Positions 54,070-62,027 of a stretch of 64,000 nt of DNA are shown here, piece after piece; the stretch's first letter is position 1, and each line of letters begins with the position of its first letter. Position numbers and translations under genes: made by a program. The stretch spans positions 80,318 to 144,317 of the forward strand of contig DVDU01000199.1 in the NCBI GenBank assembly GCA_015296065.1, written 5' to 3'. The notes under the pieces are model-generated. The model worked only from the letters and a program-made list of their open reading frames with translations. It was not told the origin of the DNA and made no database searches. The DNA is from Oscillatoriaceae cyanobacterium M33_DOE_052. Its GTDB lineage: Bacteria > Cyanobacteriota > Cyanobacteriia > Cyanobacteriales > Laspinemataceae.

Positions 54070-55365
54070 ATGGTGAATACAAAACGCGGGCTTGTTTTAG
54101 GCGCAACAGCAGCGGCTCTAACTGCTGTGACGGTAACTGGAGCGGGTCTTCATCTTTCCCAAAGTCAAGCATTTTTTCAAGAAAGCCCCAAAGAATTAGT
54201 GGATGAGGTTTGGCAAATCATCAACCTCCACTATGTAGATGCTACTTTTAACCATGTAGATTGGAAGCAGGTTCGCCAGGATTACGTCAAGAGCCGGGAG
54301 TATAGCACGAAGGAAGACGCCTACGAGGCCATCCGGGAAATGCTCAAGAAGCTGGATGATCCTTACACCCGGTTTATGGACCCCCAAGAGTTCCAAAATA
54401 TGCAAATCGATACCTCTGGGGAACTGACGGGGGTGGGAATTCAGCTCACTAAGGATGAGGACACTGATGAGCTGGTGGTGATTTCTCCTATTGAGGATAC
54501 GCCTGCTTTTGATGCGGGGATTCAAGCTAGAGACGTAATTACCAAGATTGACGAGCAAAGCACTGAGGGAATGGATATCAACACCGCCGTGAACCTAATT
54601 CGCGGTAAGGTGGGCACTGAAGTTATGCTCACAATCCGCCGGGGGACGGAGCAGCTCCAGTTTACAATCAAGCGGGCTCGCATTGAAATCCATCCAGTTC
54701 GCCACAGTCTCCAAGAAAGCCCTACGGGTTCGGTGGGTTACATTCGCCTGACTCAGTTTAATGCTAATGCGACCTCGGAGATGCGATCGGCCATTCAGGA
54801 ATTGGAATCGAAAAACGTCAGCGGCTATATTATGGACCTGCGTTCTAATCCTGGCGGCTTGCTCCACGCTAGCGTCCAAATCGCTAGTATGTGGATTCCA
54901 CAAGGGACGATCGTCTCTACGGTGAACCGCATCGGCGCCCCCGATGTGCAGTCGGCGAATGGAAAGTCCCTCACTGATAAACCTTTGGTGGTGTTGGTCG
55001 ATGGTGGATCCGCTAGTGCCAGCGAAATTCTCTCGGGCGCTTTGCAGGACCACAAACGCGGGGTTTTGGTGGGCACGAAGACTTTTGGTAAGGGTTTGGT
55101 GCAGTCTGTGCGTGGTTTGGGTGATGGTTCCGGTTTGGCGGTGACGATCGCCAAATACCTCACTCCCAACGGTCGTGACATCAACCACGAAGGAATTGTC
55201 CCAGATGTAGGAATAGAGATCACCGACGAACAACGCCAGGAAATCCGCCGCGAAAATTTAATCGGTTCTCCCCAAGACCCCCAATATGCTAAGGCTCTGC
55301 AAGTCCTCCAGCAGGAAATCGCCACCTCCCGTCGTCAGCAAGCCGAAGCTCCACCCCTGAAATAA
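54070..55365 (+). CDS. ctpA: Carboxyl-terminal processing protease (S41)
   Basis: A 431-aa periplasmic/lumenal serine protease from the ATG at 54070 (MVNTKRGLVLGATAAALTAV), with AGGAG four bases upstream; upstream in-frame codons are excluded. It has a signal-type N-terminus, a PDZ domain (about 115-195: GELTGVGIQLTKDEDTDELV, GIQARDVITKID) and the S41 catalytic core with the Ser316/Lys341 dyad (DGGSASASEIL; GTKTFGKGLVQS), spaced 25 residues apart as in known CtpA. Cyanobacterial members include CtpA, which matures the D1 protein, and CtpB/CtpC; which one this is cannot be settled here. Confidence 0.92.
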   Translation: MVNTKRGLVLGATAAALTAVTVTGAGLHLSQSQAFFQESPKELVDEVWQIINLHYVDATFNHVDWKQVRQDYVKSREYSTKEDAYEAIREMLKKLDDPYTRFMDPQEFQNMQIDTSGELTGVGIQLTKDEDTDELVVISPIEDTPAFDAGIQARDVITKIDEQSTEGMDINTAVNLIRGKVGTEVMLTIRRGTEQLQFTIKRARIEIHPVRHSLQESPTGSVGYIRLTQFNANATSEMRSAIQELESKNVSGYIMDLRSNPGGLLHASVQIASMWIPQGTIVSTVNRIGAPDVQSANGKSLTDKPLVVLVDGGSASASEILSGALQDHKRGVLVGTKTFGKGLVQSVRGLGDGSGLAVTIAKYLTPNGRDINHEGIVPDVGIEITDEQRQEIRRENLIGSPQDPQYAKALQVLQQEIATSRRQQAEAPPLK

Positions 55366-55375
55366 CCTGTAACGA

Positions 55376-55520
55376 TTATTACAGCCTGTTCAGAAATAAT
55401 CTGAGCGGCTCTCAAAGTCCCTCTCCCCCCCCTTTCAAAGGGGGGTAGGGGGGATAGGATCCAGATTTAGGGTGAGGGGCTGTACCAAATCACTGTTGAA
55501 CAAGCTGTAATTCAGGTTTT
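55376..55520 (+). repeat. Composite repeat region, including copy 2 of the 18165-18235 repeat
   Basis: Contains a CCCCCCCTTTCAAAGGGGGG-type hairpin (about 55424-55447) followed by the AGGGTGAGGGGCTGTAC ... CACTGTTGAACAA block found in reverse at 18165-18235. No gene is present. Confidence 0.65.
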
Positions 55521-55597
55521 GACAAAACAAGGGTCTCAGTGCCCTTGTTTTTTTCTATTTCCTCCCACCTTAACCAAATACGTTGAGGATGCTTACG

Positions 55598-56110
55598 ATG
55601 ACTCAAGAATTAATCGAACTCAGAGCCTGTATCGTAGAACAACGTTATGATGATGCCTTAGTCATCTTAGATGAATTGGAGGGCATGAGTAAACAAGCAA
55701 TTTTGCAAAACATTGATAATTTTGCCGTCAGAATGCTAGCTCATTTGATTAAAAACCATTTTGAGCAGCGTTTAACCAATTCCTGGGCGGCTTCTATCCG
55801 CGATTCACTTGTAAAAATTCAATCCCTCAATCTTAAAGACAACAAGAAATCTTATTATCTGCCAGAAAATGAATGGGACGAATTATTAGAAATCGCTTTT
55901 GACGATGCAGTTTTTGAAGCGAGCCGAGAAATTCAAGGGGGCGATTATCAACCATTGCAATTATCAAAACTGATTGACAAAAAATCGATTCTCGCCACGG
56001 CAAAAAAGCTGCTGTTATTGACTTATACAGATTCAAAAAAGACCTTGCGAGATTTGATTTACCAAGAATTAATCCAATTACCCGGTGGTGATGATTGGAA
56101 TGTGAAATAA
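55598..56110 (+). CDS. DUF29-type protein, second copy
   Basis: A 170-aa paralogue of the protein at 22302-22817, starting MTQELIELRACIVEQRYDDA. The ATG at 55598 has GAGG nine bases upstream; an ATG at 55583 is an alternative. Shared blocks include LAHLIKNHFEQRLTNSWAAS and LNLKDNKKSYYL. The C-terminus ends in LPGGDDWN as its paralogue ends in LPGGKQW. It stands alone between repeat regions. Function is unknown. Confidence 0.78.
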   Translation: MTQELIELRACIVEQRYDDALVILDELEGMSKQAILQNIDNFAVRMLAHLIKNHFEQRLTNSWAASIRDSLVKIQSLNLKDNKKSYYLPENEWDELLEIAFDDAVFEASREIQGGDYQPLQLSKLIDKKSILATAKKLLLLTYTDSKKTLRDLIYQELIQLPGGDDWNVK

Positions 56111-56425
56111 CTTCTGAAAATCCAGGTTTGTAGTTGGGCTTTAGCCCTCTGATCCAGGTTTGTATAGTCATTTTAATTAAGAATGAGAATGTTTTTTTAC
56201 TTAAACCCCGCGCCCTCACCCCCGTCCCCTCTCCCAGGTAGGGAGAGGGGAGAATTGGAGCCAAAAAGCATCCAGGTCTTACTCCCCTTTCTCCCTTTTT
56301 GGGAGAAAGGGGTTGGGGGATAGAGGGCAACTCTTAAGGTTTGTCTCACTCTTATTTTAAATTACTATAGTTTGGCTTTAGCCCTCATCAAAGGAAACTT
56401 TGGGCTAAAGCCCAACTACAAACGA
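56111..56425. repeat. Hairpin repeats of the TTGGGCTTTAGCCC family split by a MITE
   Basis: A forward unit at about 56126-56145, a second unit interrupted at GTTTGTA/TAGTTTGGCTTTAG by the element at 56163-56368, and an inverted unit at about 56402-56421. No gene is present. Confidence 0.75.
56163..56368. mobile_element. MITE with 26-bp terminal inverted repeats, inserted at TA
   Basis: The left end TATAGTCATTTTAATTAAGA and the reverse complement of the right end TATAGTAATTTAAAATAAGA agree at most positions over about 26 bases. TA is present at both borders, as expected for an IS630/Tc1-type transposase. Inside are two hairpins (TCCCCTCTCCC/GGGAGAGGGGA and CTCCCTTTTTGGGAG). It interrupts an older repeat unit. 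It has no coding capacity. Confidence 0.75.
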
Positions 56426-56451
56426 GCAATAAAATTGAATAAATACCAATT

Positions 56452-56640
56452 TTATTGCGGCTGACATTTGCCAGCGCGAATTAATCCCACCCGGCGAGAT
56501 ATAGCCTCTCCCGGCGAACTAAACGGCCCCCACTTCTCCACAATCTTGGGGTCATCATTATTTTCCACCAACGCCGCCGGGACAATATCGCAATTTCCCG
56601 ACTGTCTCTTGATAATATAGCAATTTTGTGTAGTTTCCAT
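56452..56640 (-). CDS. Small conserved cyanobacterial protein
   Basis: A 62-aa protein, METTQNCYIIKRQSGNCDIV at the start and EKWGPFSSPGEAISRRVGLI followed by RAGKCQPQ at the end. The KWGPFxSPxEAIxRRVGLIRAGKC pattern recurs in short proteins of many cyanobacteria (from memory). Three Cys residues may matter. Function is unknown to me. It is divergent from the TPR-CHAT gene. Confidence 0.75.
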   Translation of the reverse strand: METTQNCYIIKRQSGNCDIVPAALVENNDDPKIVEKWGPFSSPGEAISRRVGLIRAGKCQPQ

Positions 56641-56823
56641 CGGCTGATTGAAAGGGCAGATTTTTTATCCAGGATATATTATACTATGGGTGCATCTCAC
56701 TTTGGAGACTCCCCCTCTCCCTGTTTGGGTTATTCTGCTTCCCTCAGAATGGGCTCTGGGAAGAGGGCACGTTTGCCTAACTGAGATGCAACCTATACAA
56801 TAGCGTTTCTCTGAGCAACTAAT

Positions 56824-59787
56824 ATGAGTCAAGACAGGGATATGCAGACACCAGAAGAGCCCCAAGATGTAGCCCAATTGGTTGAGGCTGGTAATGCCGC
56901 ATTGAAAGCAGGCGATTACAATGCTGCAATAGAATATTACAGCCAAGCTCTGGCCATCAACCCTGATGACCATGAAGTTTTGGGCGATCGCGCTGATGCG
57001 CGGAATAAATTAGGCGATTATCCAGGGGCAATAGATGATTTGAATGCCGCTATCCAGCTCAAACCAGATGAGCCAGGTTTTTGGTTTATTCGCGGCAATG
57101 CGCGGTTTATATCAGGCGATTATCCAGGGGCAATAGATGATTTGAATGCCGCTATCCAGCTCAAACCAGATGGGGCTATTTACTGGAATAATCGTGCTTC
57201 TGCGCGTTTTATATCAGGCGATTATTCAGGGGCAATAGATGATTTAAATGCCGCTATCCAGCTCAAACCAGATGAGCAGAATTACTGGTTTGCTCGCGGC
57301 AATTTGCGGTATAAATTAGGCGATTATCCAGGGGCAATAGATGATTATACTGCCGCTATCCAGCTCAAACAAAATGACCCTGATTACTGGAATAATCGCG
57401 GCGATGCGCGTTTGAAATTAGGCGATTATCCAGAGGCAATAGATGATTATACTGCCGCTATACAGCTCAAACCAGATGAGCCTATTTACTGGTTTGCTCG
57501 CGTCTATGCGCGGTCTAAATTAGGCGATTATCCAGGGGCAATAGCTGATTCTACTGCCGCTATCCAGCGCAAACAAGATGACCCTAATTACTGGAATAAT
57601 CGCGGCGATGCGCGTTTGAAATTAGGCGATTATCCAGGGGCGATAGCTGATTATACTGCCGCTATCCAGCTCAAACCAGATGACCCTGATTACTGGCAAA
57701 TTCGCGGCTTGGCGCGGATTATATTAGGCGATTATCCAGGGGCAATAGATGATTTTACTCAAGCTATCCAGCTCAAACCAGATGACCCTGATTACTGGAA
57801 GATTCGCGGCAATGCGCGGAATCAATTAGGCGATTATCTAGGGGCAATAGCTGATTTTACTGCTGCTATCCAGCGCAAACCAGATGAGCCTGTTTTCTGG
57901 TTGATTCGCGGCTTGGCGAGGGTTAATTTACAACACTATGAGCAGGCTATTGCTGATATTGATGCTGCTCTTACCCGCCAGCGTAACTTTGCTAATGCCT
58001 GGAAAAACCGAGGATTGATTGCCAGATTATCTGGGTGGGCGATTGGGTCCGTCGCTACCACCTTGCCCCTAGATATGCAAAATCCCCAGTTAGACGAACG
58101 GGGAGAGGTGGGGGAATTTGCCTGCTATAAAGAGGGTTTGAAATATTGCCTGCCTGACCAAGACCCAGAAGGTGCTGCGGAGTTGTATCAGGCGATGGGG
58201 GATGCTTATCTCTATTGGGGGGATGAGAACTTTTTGGCTCTGATTAGTTATCGGCAAAAAGCCAGTGCTGCTTATGAAAAAGCTCTGCAAATCCTGCAAC
58301 CGCCAGCACGTTTTTTCCGCCGCTATCTAGAAATCTTGCCCAAACTTTACGATGCCTATATCGCACAAGGGGATAAAATGGATAAAGCCCGCCTTTGTTT
58401 GCGCGAAGGAGCGGAGCTATTGCAGCGGTTGCTGGCTGACCCCCAACTCCCGGCTGCAGAGAAACACCGATTGCGAGAACAGGTTGCCAAATTCCACCTA
58501 GTGAGCGTTGACAACTTGGTGCAGCAACGAGATAAAGTGGGTGCCTTGGAAGTGGCAGAAGAGAGCAAAAATGCCTGTTTGACTTGGCTGCTATCTGCCT
58601 GGAATCAGACAATCCCCCGTCCCACCTACGGGCAAATGCAGCAACTGGTGAATCCCACCACCGCCATGATTTACTGGCACTTCAGCCGTGCGACTCTCAC
58701 CACTTTTCTGATTAAAGATGGTGCCCCAGAGCCAGAAATCTTGGCTGACATTGTGCCCAACAATCCCACCTCCCAGTCCGCCCTAGAAGACTGGATAACC
58801 CAATGGGATAATATTTATAAAGATTACCGCCGCACTGGGGGGGAAAACCACCCCTGGCGGCAGCAAATGCCCGCCCAACTGCAGGACTTAAAGCGGATTC
58901 TCCAAATTGACGGGATTGAGCAGTGGTTGCGCCAGAGTACCCACATCAACCGGTTAATTTTAAGTCCCCATCGGGACTTACACCGCCTGCCTTTAGAGAC
59001 CCTGTTTGATGAGCAATACACTATTGTGCGCCTCCCCAGTGCCAATATGGGATTATCTTTGCTCGACCAACAGCAAACCCAGCTCACCCAGAATAACCTG
59101 CTAATGTGGTATCATCCAGACCTGCTATTTTCCCTCCTGGAAGCTGATGCCATTGGTAGTTTATTCCCCACTACTGTTCCCCCCAACGAACCAGGCATCA
59201 CATCTTTGCAGCAAGCATTGCAGCAACCATACCGCTATTTTCACTTTACCGGACATGGCACCTCTGACCCCTCGATACCGGAACTATCCTGTTTAGAATT
59301 AAATCCCCAAGCCAAACTCTTGCTGAAAGATATCGCTAATTTAGATTTGCATGGGTGCGAAGTCTCCACCCTGTCAGCTTGCGAAACTGGCATCACGGGC
59401 AACCAAAATATCACTGCTGAATATGTGGGTTTAGCCAGTGCCTTGATGCAGGCGAAAGCTGCGAATGTTGTTAGTACCCTGTGGCGCACTGCTTCCGGCG
59501 CCAGTGCGGTTCTGATGGTAGAATTTTACCGCTATTTGTGCCAAGGAATCCCCCCAGCAACTGCCCTCAAGCAGGCCAAAATCTGGCTCCGAACTCGCAC
59601 CTACCCAGATTTAGCTACCTGGTATCGGGAATTAAAAGCGGAACTCCCCAACAATCGCGACGCCTGCCGAGCTTTGGACATCAACGCCACCAATGCCGAG
59701 AACAAAGCTGCTATAATAGGAGGGAAGCATCGCCCTTATGCCCATGAATACTACTGGGCTGGTTTTACGATGACGGGCAACCCATGA
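56824..59787 (+). CDS. TPR-CHAT caspase-like protease
   Basis: A 987-aa protein. Residues 23-396 are eleven consecutive 34-aa TPR units (pattern LGDYPGAIDDYTAAIQLKPD), highly alike also at DNA level. A helical linker (about 400-680) leads to a C-terminal CHAT domain, a caspase/separase-type fold. The dyad is intact: His811 in YFHFTGHGT and Cys853 in LSACETG. The end HEYYWAGFTMTG is the standard CHAT tail. CHAT proteases are activated by partner proteins or, in CRISPR Craspase, by RNA, and cut specific targets. The stop overlaps the next start by ATGA, and a coiled-coil membrane protein follows, suggesting a protease-target/effector cassette (inference). A second ATG at 56842 is an alternative start. 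Confidence 0.92.
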   Translation: MSQDRDMQTPEEPQDVAQLVEAGNAALKAGDYNAAIEYYSQALAINPDDHEVLGDRADARNKLGDYPGAIDDLNAAIQLKPDEPGFWFIRGNARFISGDYPGAIDDLNAAIQLKPDGAIYWNNRASARFISGDYSGAIDDLNAAIQLKPDEQNYWFARGNLRYKLGDYPGAIDDYTAAIQLKQNDPDYWNNRGDARLKLGDYPEAIDDYTAAIQLKPDEPIYWFARVYARSKLGDYPGAIADSTAAIQRKQDDPNYWNNRGDARLKLGDYPGAIADYTAAIQLKPDDPDYWQIRGLARIILGDYPGAIDDFTQAIQLKPDDPDYWKIRGNARNQLGDYLGAIADFTAAIQRKPDEPVFWLIRGLARVNLQHYEQAIADIDAALTRQRNFANAWKNRGLIARLSGWAIGSVATTLPLDMQNPQLDERGEVGEFACYKEGLKYCLPDQDPEGAAELYQAMGDAYLYWGDENFLALISYRQKASAAYEKALQILQPPARFFRRYLEILPKLYDAYIAQGDKMDKARLCLREGAELLQRLLADPQLPAAEKHRLREQVAKFHLVSVDNLVQQRDKVGALEVAEESKNACLTWLLSAWNQTIPRPTYGQMQQLVNPTTAMIYWHFSRATLTTFLIKDGAPEPEILADIVPNNPTSQSALEDWITQWDNIYKDYRRTGGENHPWRQQMPAQLQDLKRILQIDGIEQWLRQSTHINRLILSPHRDLHRLPLETLFDEQYTIVRLPSANMGLSLLDQQQTQLTQNNLLMWYHPDLLFSLLEADAIGSLFPTTVPPNEPGITSLQQALQQPYRYFHFTGHGTSDPSIPELSCLELNPQAKLLLKDIANLDLHGCEVSTLSACETGITGNQNITAEYVGLASALMQAKAANVVSTLWRTASGASAVLMVEFYRYLCQGIPPATALKQAKIWLRTRTYPDLATWYRELKAELPNNRDACRALDINATNAENKAAIIGGKHRPYAHEYYWAGFTMTGNP

Positions 59788-60182
59788 ACCACTATCAGAA
59801 AAACGATTTGCTCGCCTTCCTGTTAGCTCTGGGGGAAGTGGAATCTCTGCCAGAAGAGCTAACCCAGAAGTTAAACGCCTTGGGTGTGGCTTTCCAGCAA
59901 AATCAGCTAGAGGGAATCTCAGAAATTCCAGCTTTAGCGGCAATGGATAGCACCCTCTTAGCTGCTTATAACGCTAAACTCCAAGCCTTGATAGCGGCGC
60001 AAGCTGAGCTAGAAAGACCTATTCGCCCACCGGAGGAAGAGCCCAGCTATGCAGACCCAGGTTATCTCATAAATAAAGCAGCGGATATTTTCCAGGCTGA
60101 AAATATCTCAGAAAAGGCTCAAGATGAGAGGCGAAACATTGACCAGATTCCTGAAGTGTCTATCCTGACAAGACCGATGTAA
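59784..60182 (+). CDS. Hypothetical protein translationally coupled to the TPR-CHAT protease
   Basis: A 132-aa protein whose ATG overlaps the protease stop (ATGA at 59784-59787). The N-terminal 80 residues are helical (NDLLAFLLALGEVESLPEEL, AAYNAKLQALIAAQAELERP); the rest is acidic and probably flexible (IRPPEEEPSYADPGYLINKA). I recognise no family. Tight coupling suggests that it is made in fixed ratio to the protease as a regulator, adaptor or substrate. Confidence 0.7.
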   Translation: MNHYQKNDLLAFLLALGEVESLPEELTQKLNALGVAFQQNQLEGISEIPALAAMDSTLLAAYNAKLQALIAAQAELERPIRPPEEEPSYADPGYLINKAADIFQAENISEKAQDERRNIDQIPEVSILTRPM

Positions 60183-60335
60183 GGCTGGTAGTCTAGTCCA
60201 GTTAATTGCCAGTCCATCCCGTAGGGGCTGCCCCCCGTGGCTGCCCCCAATTCCCCATATTGTTACCAAGATAGACGCGGTGGCTAATGTACACCTGTAA
60301 CCAGCCCGTGCTATAATCTGGATTTACCTAAATTT
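60183..60335. repeat. GTAGGGGCTGCCCCCCGTGG-type hairpin
   Basis: A GGGGCTGCCCCCCGTGGCTG unit at about 60222-60248, related to the GGGGCAATCACCCCGTGGTT unit translated within the gene at 16309. A TATAAT box at about 60312-60317 precedes the next gene. Confidence 0.55.
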
Positions 60336-61832
60336 ATGACTGAGAACATCATTTATCCCAGTATTGACCTATTTGTTTACCAGCTAGCTACAGGTTTGGG
60401 GGATGACCAAAAGAAAATTCAGGCCAACCAGGCAGCATTTAAGAACAATTTTAGTCTATGTAATGCTGAAGATATAGAAAAATTAGAGGACGCTATCAAC
60501 CAAACTGACCGCAAATCCTCTAATCGCGTTGTCACCCCATTTCTCACACCGAAGCATATTCCCCTACGGGAGAAAGAGAAATCAGAGGCAAATGGCGAGC
60601 CTGTAGATGGTTATTACTACCCAGTGAGCTTGCTGGAAGAGAGTTATGGTTTGCTTTTTGCGGTTTCTGTGGAAGCGGTTTCTGTGGAAGCGGCGGATAA
60701 AATAAAACCGCAGCCTGTAAGCTGTTTTCAGAACAACCTCAAACCACTGCTAGCTAATAAAAACGGAAATTTGGGCAAAACCTGCATTCTTTATGGTTAC
60801 TTGCCACCAGGGGAAGATGCGGCACAGGTTGCCACCAACATTTATAAAGAATTTATGGGGATAGAGCCACCACCTAGCTGGCAATGGCAACAGCAGTATC
60901 AAGGCAACCCAGCTCAAGGCAAACCCAATCAAGGTAAGTTTTTAGGAGGAGAGATATTTGCCGCTTGGGAACCGCCGCGCAATTGGGAGAGTTTGCCGGA
61001 ATACCGAGGGTTGTATATCATTCTCTATCCTAACCCAGAACCGAATTTGCAAGTTTTACATGCAGCGGCGAAATTATATGATATTTGGCTCCAGCTATTT
61101 TGGTTTCAGAATAAAATTATCTGGGCTTATGACAATACCAGGCAACTGAAAAGAAAACTAGAAGGAGATTTTCTGGCGATTAGAGAAACATTTACTAAAA
61201 TTCAGGAAATAGACACCAAAGACGGTAATCTGGATTTAGGCAGTTTACAGGAGCTAGTCAAGGAAAAGTCAAAAACCATTGCCAGTTATGCGGCCAATCT
61301 CAGCCTTATGGAAATTCAGCGGCAAACCCTGGAGATAAACCTGCATAATTGGAAAATCTGCCGTTCACAACTCCAGGCGGAAGCGAAAAAGCTGGGAGAA
61401 GAGCAAAAGCTGGGAGAAACTGATCTGAGTTTTTTTGATACATTCACCGAGGTGGTGGAAAATGAATATCTCCAGCAGGTGCAAAAGGATGCGGAGATTT
61501 TTAAACCCGGTTTACAGGCTTTGGAAAACTTGATTAATCCTCTGAGCAGCATTGTGGAGTTGACCCAGGCTGAGCGCGATCGACATTTAGAAAAACTCAT
61601 CGCTGCTGTGGGTATTGGGGTCGGTTCCGCTGGTACTGTCGCCTCTGGTTCCGCCTCATCCATAGAAAAGCTGACGGAACCGATATTTACCCAAACCCAA
61701 TACCCTGTAATCGTGAAACCATTATATAACGCGGTTTTTGTCGTGTTATTAAGTTATATTGTTGGCAGAATTGCGGGTTATTTGGTGTGGCGGACTTGGG
61801 GAATGTCCAGCAAGAAAAGAACATCTACCTAA
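60336..61832 (+). CDS. Coiled-coil membrane protein, candidate effector of the TPR-CHAT locus
   Basis: A 498-aa protein with a soluble N-terminal part (about 1-240), a long helical coiled-coil region (about 250-415: KRKLEGDFLAIRETFTKIQE, KEKSKTIASYAANLSLMEIQ) and two C-terminal hydrophobic segments (about 422-440, rich in Gly/Ala; and 465-487, NAVFVVLLSYIVGRIAGYLV). This helical-stalk plus two-membrane-segment layout resembles CorA-like topology and the caspase/TPR-associated (CATRA-type) membrane proteins described from comparative genomics of bacterial conflict systems. The link is by context and layout, not by a firm motif. It may be a substrate or pore-forming effector of the protease. 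A duplicated AVSVEAVSVEA sequence lies near residue 112. Confidence 0.65.
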   Translation: MTENIIYPSIDLFVYQLATGLGDDQKKIQANQAAFKNNFSLCNAEDIEKLEDAINQTDRKSSNRVVTPFLTPKHIPLREKEKSEANGEPVDGYYYPVSLLEESYGLLFAVSVEAVSVEAADKIKPQPVSCFQNNLKPLLANKNGNLGKTCILYGYLPPGEDAAQVATNIYKEFMGIEPPPSWQWQQQYQGNPAQGKPNQGKFLGGEIFAAWEPPRNWESLPEYRGLYIILYPNPEPNLQVLHAAAKLYDIWLQLFWFQNKIIWAYDNTRQLKRKLEGDFLAIRETFTKIQEIDTKDGNLDLGSLQELVKEKSKTIASYAANLSLMEIQRQTLEINLHNWKICRSQLQAEAKKLGEEQKLGETDLSFFDTFTEVVENEYLQQVQKDAEIFKPGLQALENLINPLSSIVELTQAERDRHLEKLIAAVGIGVGSAGTVASGSASSIEKLTEPIFTQTQYPVIVKPLYNAVFVVLLSYIVGRIAGYLVWRTWGMSSKKRTST

Positions 61833-62027
61833 CTTAAAAAGTTGGTATTAACACGATTAATATGGCAAATTACCCCTCAATCCGATCGGGTTGGGTCTCT
61901 GATGTATTTATTTTCCCCCAAACTTAATCATATTTTAAGATTAACCATCTGTAAATAGAGGATAATTCAAGTAAAAATACCAACTTAAAAATTAATCTTC
62001 TATCCCAACCGATAAGGAAGTGTCAAC
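61833..62027 (+). promoter_or_regulatory. Upstream region of the RTX/Calx-beta gene
   Basis: AT-rich, about 195 bases, with AAGGAAG 7-8 bases before the ATG at 62028 as ribosome site. No clear terminator is seen after the preceding gene. Confidence 0.4.
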
